From an uncultured Clostridia bacterium (GTDB taxonomy: Bacteria; Bacillota; Clostridia; Christensenellales; UBA1242), in NCBI GenBank assembly GCA_905236445.1, contig CAJOPQ010000067.1, positions 1 through 26,275 on the forward strand: a stretch of 26,275 nt of DNA, written 5' to 3'. Position numbers and translations under genes: made by a program. Below, in pieces: positions 7,055 to 14,243 of this stretch. How positions within the stretch are numbered: position 1 is the first letter of the stretch; each line of letters begins with the position of its first letter. The notes beneath the pieces were generated by a model. The model did not search any database and was not told the DNA's origin. It was given only the letters and a program-made list of their open reading frames with translations.

Positions 7055-8140
7055 TTAATCTTTGATTTGCTCCCAAGGAAATTCACTTCTACCAAAATGA
7101 CCATAGCAAGCAGTTGCTTTATATATTGGCCTCAACAAATCTAATTCTTTAATAATGTTATCTGGGCTGAAATCGAAGTTTTGCTCAACATACTTTGTTA
7201 ATTCTGACATTGATTTAGTGTTAGTGCCAAAACATTCAATGCAGATTGACACAGGTTCTGCAAGGCCTATCCCGTACGCAACTTGAATTTCACATTCTGA
7301 AGCATAGCCATGTGCAACTATATTTTTTGCGACATATCTGGCATAGTAAGCACCTGATCTATCTACTTTTGTCGCATTCTTGCTTGAGAAACAACCTCCT
7401 CCAACTCGACCTACTCCTCCATAGCTGTCAACTACAATTTTTCTACCTACACAACCACTATCACCAAAACTTCCCCATACGGTAAATTTGCCACTTGGAT
7501 TAATTATAATCTGAGTGTTTTTTCCAATAAGATGTGTATACTCTTCCATGACTGGAGAGATGACGTTGTCTATTATTGCATCTCGTATTGAATTGGTGTT
7601 AAGTTTCTCACTATGAGATACGCTGACAAGAATTGTTGACACTTCCACAGCTTTGTTGTCGTTGTAGATTATCGAGACTTGACTTTTTGCATCAGCAAAG
7701 AATGTATCAGTTTTTCTTCTAAATTCATCATATTTTTTCATAAGTTTGTGCGCAATCATGATAGGTAGTGGCATTAATTCTTTTGTTTCTTGTGTAGCAT
7801 AGCCATATACTATTCCTTGGTCGTTTGCACAAAATTTTTCTTTTACCACTGCTTGATTAATTTCTGGGCTTTGCTCACTTAACTCTTTAATAACTGTAAA
7901 ATCATTACTATATCCAATTTCTTTGAGTATATTTTTGGCTATAGTATCATAGTCTATTTTTGCTTTGGTCGTTGCCTCTCCATAGATAAACAACTTATCA
8001 TTCTTGATTGCACATTCAACTGCCATTTGACTATTCGAATCTTGTGACAATGCTTCATCAAGGAAAGCATCTGCAATGCAATCGCACGTTTTGTCCGGAT
8101 GACCTATGTTAACGGACTCGCTTGTTATTATTTTGATCAT
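7055..8140 (-). CDS. metK: S-adenosylmethionine synthetase
   Basis: This enzyme makes SAM from methionine and ATP. Nearly all residues known from the E. coli enzyme can be placed: GHPDK (13-17, with His14, Asp16, Lys17), potassium-binding Glu42, Asp107 in NDQG, Lys152, Asp227, Arg233-Lys234 in GRK, Lys254, and Lys258 and Asp260 in KVDRS. At 361 residues it is shorter than the usual 380-400, the loss being spread over loops. Some normally strict motifs are altered: GAGDQG reads CANDQG, GGPHGDAG reads WGSFGDSG, and GGGAFSGKDP reads GGGCFSSKNA. It therefore looks active but divergent. ATG 8140 follows AAGGAGA closely. Expression is under the S-box riboswitch upstream. No terminator is visible before the next minus-strand gene. 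Confidence 0.95.
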   Translation of the reverse strand: MIKIITSESVNIGHPDKTCDCIADAFLDEALSQDSNSQMAVECAIKNDKLFIYGEATTKAKIDYDTIAKNILKEIGYSNDFTVIKELSEQSPEINQAVVKEKFCANDQGIVYGYATQETKELMPLPIMIAHKLMKKYDEFRRKTDTFFADAKSQVSIIYNDNKAVEVSTILVSVSHSEKLNTNSIRDAIIDNVISPVMEEYTHLIGKNTQIIINPSGKFTVWGSFGDSGCVGRKIVVDSYGGVGRVGGGCFSSKNATKVDRSGAYYARYVAKNIVAHGYASECEIQVAYGIGLAEPVSICIECFGTNTKSMSELTKYVEQNFDFSPDNIIKELDLLRPIYKATACYGHFGRSEFPWEQIKD

Positions 8141-8200
8141 TTTATCTCCTTATTTATTTTTATTTCCATAAATGTATATTGGAGATGGATTCTGCTTCGA

Positions 8201-8232
8201 ACAAATAAAAAACCCATCGGATCCGATGGGTT
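8201..8232 (-). terminator. Riboswitch terminator upstream of metK
   Basis: AACCCATCG and CGATGGGTT form a perfect 9-bp stem (8211-8232) followed on the minus strand by a U-rich tail. Its CCATCGG arm can pair instead with CCGATGG at the 3' edge of the aptamer, giving the alternative antiterminator. Confidence 0.9.
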
Positions 8233-8244
8233 GATATATGTTAG

Positions 8245-8338
8245 ATTAATACTACCATCGGTCAGCCTTTAGCACCTTGCTTATGTTGCAGGTTGCTGTG
8301 TGGTCATAGGGGCTGTCCCTCGCACACTCTTTATGGAT
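8245..8338 (-). ncRNA. SAM-I (S-box) riboswitch controlling metK
   Basis: Read on the minus strand, the core carries the S-box consensus blocks in order: GAGGGAC, CCCTATGA, GCAACC, then AGGTGCTAAA. The 3' segment CCGATGG is complementary both to the start of the aptamer (CCAT, closing stem) and to CCATCGG of the terminator. SAM binding would free the terminator and stop metK transcription. The 5' end lies about seven bases after the -10 box, so the transcript starts at the aptamer. Confidence 0.95.
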
Positions 8339-8344
8339 ACTTGT

Positions 8345-8373
8345 ATTATATTAAAATATTTTTATATTGTCAA
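8345..8373 (-). promoter_or_regulatory. Promoter of the metK riboswitch transcript
   Basis: On the minus strand TTGACA (8373-8368), exactly 17 bases, then TATAAT (8350-8345): a perfect SigA consensus. The gap 8141-8533 is thus filled by the metK leader and the divergent promoter of the next gene. Confidence 0.93.
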
Positions 8374-8481
8374 ACATTTATTTTTGCCTAAGTGTATAAA
8401 AACATTGTTATTAACAACAAAGAACACACTTTTTGTAAAATAAATTTAAATATAAAAATATTAGTAAAATGATTTTTTGTG

Positions 8482-8490
8482 TGGTATACT
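8482..8490 (+). promoter_or_regulatory. Extended -10 promoter of the coiled-coil membrane protein gene
   Basis: TGG precedes TATACT (8485-8490), an extended -10; no good -35 is seen at 16-18 bases. It lies about 44 bases upstream of the ATG. Confidence 0.5.
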
Positions 8491-8533
8491 AAAATTGACT
8501 ATATGGTACAAACCAAATTAGGAGAAATGGAAA

Positions 8534-10597
8534 ATGATTAATTTAATACTTGCAGCAGCTACAGAAAGATATGACCAGACTACGTTGTATGGTAAGTTTA
8601 TTAATTTTGTAGAAAGTCTTGCAAATAATCTAAGTGAAACGGTATTGATGTTCGTTGCGCTAGGCTTGATAGTGTTGATCACGGCAATTGTCCTTATTGC
8701 TAGGAGAAATACTTATGAGAAAAAACTTATGAAGAGTGTCAAGTCAATAAATGGTTTCTTGAGCAAGAATCCATACATTAATGAAGAAAATTTGGTAGAG
8801 TTGAATGCTAAGATGAAGACATCTCCGAAGGCGCTTCGTCATTCTTGGCAAGAATATATGTTGAATAGAGACAAGTTGCCTAGCGAATACATGAATACAG
8901 AGACGGTTATAGATCATCCAAGCAAGGCAAGTGGATACAAGACAAGTATCAAGATTGCAAAGATTCTATATATAATTTTTTCTATTTTGATATCTTTGGT
9001 GTTATTTGCAAGATCGCTATCTAGGGAAGTCGTTGATATTAATACGTATGTAGTAGGAACATTGTTCGATACAGTTCTAATTCCGGGATTGATGTTGTTT
9101 TTGGGATTCCTAATTATTGCTATCATGGAATCAACTTATGCGTCATTTACCAATGATCTATATTATGAATTTAGAGAATTCCAAGGATATATTAACAAGG
9201 CTTGTACAACAATGCCTCCATATATTGATTATGAAATTCTATTTACCCCTAAAGAAATCAAAGACGGTATTTCTGTATTACAAGAATACTTAGATAAGAA
9301 AGCTATTCAGGATCAGAAAGACAAGGAAGAAGAAGAATTAAATAATCAAAATTACGAGAAGTTTGATTTCGATGAGTTGGGAGTGGAAGGATCTATTTTG
9401 CTAGAACGTGCAATGACCGAATGCGAGAAATATTTCAATATTAAGCGTAATTTGGTTGAAAGGCGTACAAGCAAAGAGCAGGAAATTGCGAATTATTCTA
9501 AGAACTTTGATGATGTAACTAAGGATTTCGAGAGGAAATCTCAAACAATTAGAGAGAGTATGAATCAGATCACTGAGCAATTGAATAATACTTCTGTTAA
9601 GATTGAGGCGAATTATTTAAAGAAAAGATATGATGAGGAGCAACAGAAGCTACAACAATTGGAGAAAGACCATCAGTTATCTGAAGCAAGATTTAAAAAA
9701 CAACAGACAGAGTTGCAGGAAGAATTAGATGCAATTGATGAAGAAGTCGAATCTAGAAGAAAGAAGCTAGAAGCAATAATGTTGTCTGAGGGCAAGAGTT
9801 ATTCTAACAAAATATATGGCTTAATCAATGAGATTGTTAACAAGCAGAACGAGCCTCATTTCAAAGAATTAGAAGAACAGAAAGTTGTAATGCAGAATGA
9901 AATAGACAACATGACGCAGAAGATTTCTTCTTATGAGTTGGAGATTAACAACAAGTCAGAACAGATTGCAGGATTAGAAAAGGATTTAGGTCAGAAATTG
10001 GCTCAAATTGAGACAATAGATAGTGTTAAAGAGTACTTTGGTTCCGATGAGTTTAGAAAGCGTGTATCGCTATCTAAGGGTGCAAAAGAATTCCAAGGAT
10101 ATGATGATGCAGACGAACTTAGGGCAAAACTTCTGCATGCAGAGGAACAGTTAATGCTTACTAATGAGAAGTTGCAACAGGTGGAGAATAGGAACAAAGA
10201 AGTTGTCAACGAGAACGACTCGTTAAGAAAGCAAGAGAAGGCTATAGTTGAAGAAGCAAATAAACAGATAAAGAAAGCGAATGAGGAAAGGCTGGATAAT
10301 GTAGACTTTGATAAAATTTCTGAAGAAATGATTAAGACTGCCGAGCAGAAAAACGCTCAAGCTGAGGAGAAAAATACCAAAGCGGAGCAGAAAAACGCTC
10401 AAGCTGAGGAGAAAAATACCAAAGCAGAGCAGAAAAATACTCAAGCAGATGAAAAAGAAAAGCAGGCCAAGAAATCTGTCAATGATTTGAAAGATAAGAT
10501 GAATAGTATCAACTCAAATAAAACCTCTAACACAAAAAGTTTGCAAGAATCTATGAATAGATTAAAAAATTCTAAATCAAAACTTAATGAAAAATAA
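8534..10597 (+). CDS. Membrane-anchored coiled-coil protein of unknown function
   Basis: Not matched to a named family. The 687-residue protein has a short outside N-terminus and membrane segments at about 36-57, 141-159 and 173-198. An 80-residue cytoplasmic stretch (with LRHSWQEYML) lies between the first and second, and a tail of almost 490 residues is predicted to be charged coiled coil (Glu, Lys, Gln, Asn heptads, roughly 270-650). Near 603-644 the tail carries six heptads of the type AEQKNAQ/AEEKNTK, encoded by a 42-bp tandem repeat. Three membrane helices followed by a long cytoplasmic rod recall MotA/ExbB-like proteins with tails such as ZorA, but the conserved pore residues of those families cannot be shown here, and no OmpA-like partner is next to it. 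ATG 8534 has AGGAGA eight bases upstream. It is a single-gene unit with its own terminator. Confidence 0.7.
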   Translation: MINLILAAATERYDQTTLYGKFINFVESLANNLSETVLMFVALGLIVLITAIVLIARRNTYEKKLMKSVKSINGFLSKNPYINEENLVELNAKMKTSPKALRHSWQEYMLNRDKLPSEYMNTETVIDHPSKASGYKTSIKIAKILYIIFSILISLVLFARSLSREVVDINTYVVGTLFDTVLIPGLMLFLGFLIIAIMESTYASFTNDLYYEFREFQGYINKACTTMPPYIDYEILFTPKEIKDGISVLQEYLDKKAIQDQKDKEEEELNNQNYEKFDFDELGVEGSILLERAMTECEKYFNIKRNLVERRTSKEQEIANYSKNFDDVTKDFERKSQTIRESMNQITEQLNNTSVKIEANYLKKRYDEEQQKLQQLEKDHQLSEARFKKQQTELQEELDAIDEEVESRRKKLEAIMLSEGKSYSNKIYGLINEIVNKQNEPHFKELEEQKVVMQNEIDNMTQKISSYELEINNKSEQIAGLEKDLGQKLAQIETIDSVKEYFGSDEFRKRVSLSKGAKEFQGYDDADELRAKLLHAEEQLMLTNEKLQQVENRNKEVVNENDSLRKQEKAIVEEANKQIKKANEERLDNVDFDKISEEMIKTAEQKNAQAEEKNTKAEQKNAQAEEKNTKAEQKNTQADEKEKQAKKSVNDLKDKMNSINSNKTSNTKSLQESMNRLKNSKSKLNEK
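10340..10465 (+). repeat. 42-bp tandem repeat, three units, encoding heptads
   Basis: Units 10340-10381 and 10382-10423 differ by one base and encode AEQKNAQAEEKNTK twice. The third unit, 10424-10465, is diverged (AEQKNTQADEKEKQ). Each unit is two 21-bp heptads, so copy-number change would lengthen or shorten the rod without a frameshift. Confidence 0.95.
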
Positions 10598-10603
10598 AAA
10601 TAT

Positions 10604-10640
10604 GGGGAAGATAATAATATAGTCTTCCTCTTTTTTCTTT
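10604..10640 (+). terminator. Rho-independent terminator of the coiled-coil gene
   Basis: GGGGAAGA (10604-10611) pairs with TCTTCCTC (10623-10630, one G-T pair), followed by a T-rich tail. Confidence 0.8.
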
Positions 10641-10658
10641 TATAAGCTTCTGCGTTTT

Positions 10659-10718
10659 ATGGAGCACAGAGTGATGGAGCACACAGTGATGGAGCACAGA
10701 GTGATGGAGCACACAGTG
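10659..10718 (+). repeat. 15-bp tandem repeat, four units alternating in one base
   Basis: Four units ATGGAGCACASAGTG follow each other without gaps at 10659, 10674, 10689 and 10704; the variable base alternates G, C, G, C, giving two 30-bp units. Each is the left half of the palindrome that follows, so the array probably arose from it by slippage. Confidence 0.9.
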
Positions 10719-10804
10719 CTCCGCTACGGTTATTGGATATCAATGGAGCACACAGTGCTCCGCTACGATTATGGATATTATGGAGCACACAGTGCTCCGC
10801 TACG
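10706..10804 (-). repeat. Three REP-like palindromes with GTAG foot
   Basis: The perfect palindrome GGAGCAC-ACA-GTGCTCC occurs at 10706-10722, 10745-10761 and 10782-10798, each followed by GCTACG. On the minus strand each reads GTAGC followed by a 7-bp-stem hairpin. This is the form of REP elements handled by REP-associated tyrosine (Y1) transposases, which recognise GTAG beside a hairpin. The spacers share GGATAT and are 20-22 bases long. No transposase gene is in the window, so these would be non-autonomous copies. Besides these repeats and the promoter at 10837, the 300-base gap holds nothing. Confidence 0.6.
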
Positions 10805-10836
10805 GAGTATTATTATTGCAGGGTGTTGTAATTTAT

Positions 10837-10865
10837 TTGACTATAAGATAATATTCTGTTATAAC
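10837..10865 (+). promoter_or_regulatory. Promoter of the Ig-like lipoprotein gene
   Basis: TTGACT (10837-10842), 17 bases, TATAAC (10860-10865); a GAGGG ribosome binding site follows at 10884. Confidence 0.75.
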
Positions 10866-10897
10866 AAATATAGATATATAAAAGAGGGAAAACATTT

Positions 10898-11437
10898 ATG
10901 AGAAAGGGATTATGGAAGAGTATAGCAATTGGAGCAGTTGCATTAGTTTCGGCAATTGGAGTTGTGGCATGTGGCGACAACGATTCTAACTATTGTGTGG
11001 AAGGTACAACAACCTATTTTATCAACGACACTCTAGTTGTAGATAACTTAAAATTAAAGATTGGGAAAAATGTAGTTAATGTAACATCAGACATGATTAA
11101 GAATCTAGATCAGATTGATATGTCAACTGCAGGGACTAAAATAATAACCATAGAATATAACGGTGTAACTTATGAATATACTATCGAAGTTCGAGCCAAT
11201 ACAGTAACTAAGATAGAATTAAAAGATGGATATACGGTCACTTATGTTGTTGGAGAAGATTTTCAACCTCAAGCTACAATTATTGTTACTAGACTAAAAG
11301 GAAATACTGAGGAAGTAAAAGTAACATATAGTATGATAACCAATATTCCAGACATGACAGTGGTGGGAGAGCATACAGTAACAATATCATATGAAGATAG
11401 ACAATGCTCATATACAATAAATGTAACAGAAGAATAG
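10898..11437 (+). CDS. Lipoprotein with two bacterial Ig-like (Big_3-type) domains
   Basis: The 179-residue precursor starts with MRKGLWK, a hydrophobic stretch and a lipobox ending VVAC (Cys25), so it should be lipidated by Lgt and stay on the outside of the membrane. The rest forms two similar beta-sandwich units, about 35-98 and 102-177. Each contains the pattern of a leading hydrophobic strand, an acidic spacer, then AGT-K-IITIEYNGVTYEYTIEV or VGEHTVTISYEDRQCSYTINV, which is typical of group 3 bacterial Ig-like domains. Such domains usually bind sugars or other proteins, but nothing here shows a partner. The gene is a single unit with a clear promoter, a GAGGG site and a terminator. The REP-like array lies directly upstream. 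Confidence 0.8.
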   Translation: MRKGLWKSIAIGAVALVSAIGVVACGDNDSNYCVEGTTTYFINDTLVVDNLKLKIGKNVVNVTSDMIKNLDQIDMSTAGTKIITIEYNGVTYEYTIEVRANTVTKIELKDGYTVTYVVGEDFQPQATIIVTRLKGNTEEVKVTYSMITNIPDMTVVGEHTVTISYEDRQCSYTINVTEE

Positions 11438-11445
11438 ACTAAGAA

Positions 11446-11478
11446 TATGCTAGCACAATTTTGCTAGCATAGTTTTTT
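11446..11478 (+). terminator. Rho-independent terminator of the lipoprotein gene
   Basis: TATGCTAGC (11446-11454) and GCTAGCATA (11463-11471) form a perfect 9-bp stem followed by six T. Confidence 0.92.
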
Positions 11479-11863
11479 CGATTTTAAGATAATTTTATTT
11501 TTTTATTAATAGGATAGGATAAATGGAAAAAACAACCAAAATATTATTATGTGTAGTATCCAAGAAAATAATATAGCATATGATAGTGATAAAAAAGAAT
11601 ATTTTGTGACAGGCTTATTGAAAATTTTTACAATAGATAGGTTAGTGTTACAAATGGCGTAAGCAGATTGTAGTGTCTACGAGTATTTTACAAGCAGTTA
11701 TGGTTATGCTGGAAATAATTATGTTTACAAACGGAGTGATGCGTAGCTTAGACACACAAAACATCGTGCCGTGTTGTTGACAGTCAATTTTCATCTATCT
11801 TAATTGAATATATAAATCACATATTAATCAAGAGAATCTATCAATGCACTGCGTTATATTTGA
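11479..11863. other. Long non-coding gap, possibly a decayed coding region
   Basis: No open frame of gene size is present on either strand. A possible start at 11523 (MEKTTKILL...) runs into a stop after 17 codons. Around 11670-11747 a short stop-to-stop stretch (DCSVYEYFTSSYGYAGNN...) has protein-like composition without a start. This could be gene remnant or chance. No RNA fold or repeat was recognised. Confidence 0.35.
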
Positions 11864-11893
11864 TTGACATAAATATATTTTGTGGACTATAAT
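11864..11893 (+). promoter_or_regulatory. Promoter of the lgt operon
   Basis: TTGACA (11864-11869), 18 bases, TATAAT (11888-11893), about 40 bases before the lgt start. Confidence 0.85.
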
Positions 11894-11933
11894 AATGTGA
11901 AAGTACAAGATTCGATGAAAGGAAGATAACTTT

Positions 11934-12779
11934 ATGAAATTTAACAAGAATACATTTAGCATTGCAGGTGCTGAATTCAATACAAGAAATGGTCTTATTA
12001 CACTTGCGGTATCGGCAGGCGTGTTGGCTATATTAATATTTCTCAAGTTGGTTGGTGTTAATTTTAGTTGGTATGGTGTTCTCATTGGTGTTGCATTCTT
12101 ACTTGCGCTGGCTTTTAGCGTCAAATATTGCAAATATAGGGATTTGAAATCCGATCTACCATATGACCTTATATGGTGGATATTTCCACTTAGTTTGATT
12201 GGTGCTAGGGTATATTATTGTATATTCAACAATAGTTTCGACATGTTTTTTGATTTTAGCAAAGGTGGTCTAGCTGTCTATGGTGGAATTATTGGTGGCA
12301 CTATTGGATTAGTAATTTGCTGTTTGATTAAGAAAGTCAACATTTTGAAGACAATGGACGTAGTTGCTCCTGTGTTAATTCTAGGTCAAGCGATAGGTAG
12401 AATAGGTTGTTATACTGCTGGTTGTTGTTATGGCTCCGAAGTGACTAACAAGGCTTTGCAATGGTTTCCTATTGCATACTATGTTCATGGAGGTTGGCAT
12501 CTTGCAACGTTTTTCTGGGAGAGTATGTTGTGTCTTATAGGATTCTTCGTGCTTGCTATGTTATTAAGGAAGTATAGGAGCACTGGTCTTATTGCTAGTT
12601 GTTATTTATTTTATTATGGCATAGTTAGATATTTTACAGAAAGTTTTAGAGATACTAGTGCACAATTATTTATTGGCAGTCAGCCTGTTTCGAAGTGGCT
12701 TAGTTTATTTCTAGTAATTTTGGGTACAATAGGAATAGTAATTATTGTATTAAAGGAAAGAAAGAAAAATCAGATTTGA
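11934..12779 (+). CDS. lgt: Prolipoprotein diacylglyceryl transferase
   Basis: Lgt moves a diacylglyceryl group from phosphatidylglycerol to the lipobox cysteine of prelipoproteins in the membrane. The 281-residue protein has about seven hydrophobic segments and the family motifs: FSWYGVLIG (44-52), GAR (90-92), GGLAVYGGIIGG (111-122), GQAIGRIG (151-158, with the essential Arg156) and YGIVRYFTESFRD (228-240). Two differences stand out. The Asn after GRIG is Cys159, giving GRIGCYTAGCCYG with three cysteines, a form seen in a subgroup of Lgt-like proteins. The His of the SFHGG motif is Tyr116. It could be the main Lgt or a specialised paralogue. ATG 11934 has AAAGGAAGA upstream. The stop overlaps the next start. 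Its substrates may include the lipoproteins at 10898 and 17053. Confidence 0.9.
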   Translation: MKFNKNTFSIAGAEFNTRNGLITLAVSAGVLAILIFLKLVGVNFSWYGVLIGVAFLLALAFSVKYCKYRDLKSDLPYDLIWWIFPLSLIGARVYYCIFNNSFDMFFDFSKGGLAVYGGIIGGTIGLVICCLIKKVNILKTMDVVAPVLILGQAIGRIGCYTAGCCYGSEVTNKALQWFPIAYYVHGGWHLATFFWESMLCLIGFFVLAMLLRKYRSTGLIASCYLFYYGIVRYFTESFRDTSAQLFIGSQPVSKWLSLFLVILGTIGIVIIVLKERKKNQI

Positions 12780-13159
12780 AAAAAATCCACATTCAAGCCA
12801 TTGTAGACGTTCTGGCATTAGTAATATTTGGTAGTATATTTGTAATAAATCTGGAATTTGCGACACAGTATTGGCTAATCTGCTACATAGGAATGATCAT
12901 AGTTGTTCTACTTAGCAAGACGATATTGTATCACAGGCAAAATATGCTCTTTTTCTTAATATGTAGTATCTGTTATTTTGTACTTTTGCTAATTTTTGGT
13001 GGCAGGATAATAGATGTGTCAATTACAAAGATTATAGGGTATATTATAATTGTTCCATCTGTCATATCTTGTATATTTTATATTTTTACTAAGATGGCGT
13101 TTCAGCTGAGATTTGGCTTGTTTTTGGGACTGATTGCAATTGTTTTACTGATAACATAA
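12776..13159 (+). CDS. Small integral membrane protein of unknown function
   Basis: The 127-residue product is almost wholly hydrophobic, with about four or five membrane segments (roughly 8-24, 33-47, 57-75, 84-103 and 110-126) and few charges. It begins at TTG 12776, overlapping the lgt stop by four bases (TTGA), so translation is likely coupled to lgt. No motif allows a function to be named. It sits between lgt and the DivIVA-like gene in one operon, which suggests an envelope role. Confidence 0.7.
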   Translation: MKKIHIQAIVDVLALVIFGSIFVINLEFATQYWLICYIGMIIVVLLSKTILYHRQNMLFFLICSICYFVLLLIFGGRIIDVSITKIIGYIIIVPSVISCIFYIFTKMAFQLRFGLFLGLIAIVLLIT

Positions 13160-13181
13160 AAGAGAGTTAGTTTGAATAAAT

Positions 13182-14024
13182 ATGGCGAAATTTGAGATAG
13201 ACAAAAGTGGCTATAACATTAGCCAAGTAGATGAATATATTGATAGTCTTACATTGAAATACGAAAAGAGATTGTCCGAGCAAAAGGACAAACTTTTTGC
13301 TCTTAAGAATGAATATAACATGCTAGAGACTAATTTAAGCGAAAGTAAGCTAAAAGAGGAAGAGGTATCAAAAGCATTACTTTTTGCTGTAGAGAAATCT
13401 GAACAAATTGAGAAAAGTTCTAAAAAGATATATGACCTTGAAGTTAGAAGAATGAGATTGATGTATGCCAAGTGGAAGGACATGCTGGCGCAATTTGACA
13501 AGAACACTCTATATAGCATGCAAAATGGTAAAGTAGGGGTAGCGTTGCAAGATTTCGGTAACGACCTTGACATGATTGTTAAGCAAAATGAGGAGTTTGA
13601 TAATAACAGGCCAGAAGATAAATCTGTGAAAGATAGTCTTAAGGAAAATAGCAGTAATTATATTAAAAATTTGCTTAATAGAATGGAATACTTAATTGAG
13701 ACTGAGCCAAGCAAAGAAGAAGTGGAGAAAAGTAAGGCGAAAAAGTTGCCAAAACAGACCAAAGCAAGTACTGATCTAAGCGAAACAACAAAGAAAGAAA
13801 ATGCAAGATTGCTTAGTATTAGTAGAAAACTGAATAGCATATCGCAGAAACTTAGTCTTAAATCTGGACCAGATATCTTAGATGACGACTTGTCTAACGA
13901 CAATGCATATTTCCGCAATCTAACAAGAAATATCAACGAGGAAGATGAGTCTTTTGACCTTGATGCTATTCTTAATCCAAAAGAAGATCTTGCTGAAATA
14001 ATGAAGGCTTTTGACGAGATTTGA
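13182..14024 (+). CDS. DivIVA-like coiled-coil protein
   Basis: The 280-residue protein opens with FEIDKSGYNISQVDEYIDSL and continues KYEKRLSEQ. This matches the DivIVA/GpsB N-terminal pattern (F, GY, VD-Y) followed by a coiled coil, here about 25-85. DivIVA proteins mark curved membrane at poles and septa and organise division or wall synthesis. A less ordered, lysine- and serine-rich middle (about 175-205) leads to an acidic C-terminus ending DLAEIMKAFDEI, which may be a docking peptide. ATG 13182 is 22 bases after the preceding stop; the ribosome binding site is weak (AGAGAG about 20 bases upstream). It is the third gene of the lgt operon. The family assignment rests on the N-terminal pattern only. 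Confidence 0.65.
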   Translation: MAKFEIDKSGYNISQVDEYIDSLTLKYEKRLSEQKDKLFALKNEYNMLETNLSESKLKEEEVSKALLFAVEKSEQIEKSSKKIYDLEVRRMRLMYAKWKDMLAQFDKNTLYSMQNGKVGVALQDFGNDLDMIVKQNEEFDNNRPEDKSVKDSLKENSSNYIKNLLNRMEYLIETEPSKEEVEKSKAKKLPKQTKASTDLSETTKKENARLLSISRKLNSISQKLSLKSGPDILDDDLSNDNAYFRNLTRNINEEDESFDLDAILNPKEDLAEIMKAFDEI

Positions 14025-14086
14025 TGAAAATATAGCCTATTACATATAATTAATAAAATAACATATAGAAAATTTTCAAAAAATAC

Positions 14087-14115
14087 TTTACAACAAATAT
14101 TATTTATGATATTAT
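14087..14115 (+). promoter_or_regulatory. Promoter-like sequence just before a terminator
   Basis: TTTACA (14087-14092), 17 bases, TATTAT (14110-14115). Transcription would start near 14122 and meet the terminator at 14136, giving an RNA of only about 40 bases. In such AT-rich DNA it may be chance. Confidence 0.3.
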
Positions 14116-14135
14116 ACAAGTACTACTTTAGATTG

Positions 14136-14160
14136 AAAAAAGGTGTTCGCGCCTTTTTTT
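14136..14160 (+). terminator. Rho-independent terminator with TTCG tetraloop
   Basis: AAAAAAGGTG and CGCCTTTTTT flank TTCG, forming a 10-bp stem with one T-G pair, followed by T. It ends the lgt operon and insulates the rpmG promoter. Confidence 0.9.
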
Positions 14161-14173
14161 GTTATGAATTGTA

Positions 14174-14202
14174 TTGACAAAAGTCTACTATTATGATAGA
14201 AT
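14174..14202 (+). promoter_or_regulatory. Promoter of rpmG-secE-nusG-rplK-rplA
   Basis: TTGACA (14174-14179), 17 bases, TAGAAT (14197-14202), with TGA before the -10 (extended form). It is about 40 bases upstream of rpmG. Confidence 0.88.
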
Positions 14203-14243
14203 TTCAATCGGTAAAATTAACTTAATGTTTAAGGAGAAATGTC

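Noticed and set aside
10659..10804. CRISPR array
   Set aside because: Repeats are 15-17 bp, palindromic over their full length, spacers are themselves alike, and no cas gene is present.
10659..10901. An 80-codon frame starting MEHRVMEHTV across the repeats
   Set aside because: It is only the translation of the 15-bp repeats and palindromes, has no ribosome binding site and runs into the promoter and start of the lipoprotein gene.
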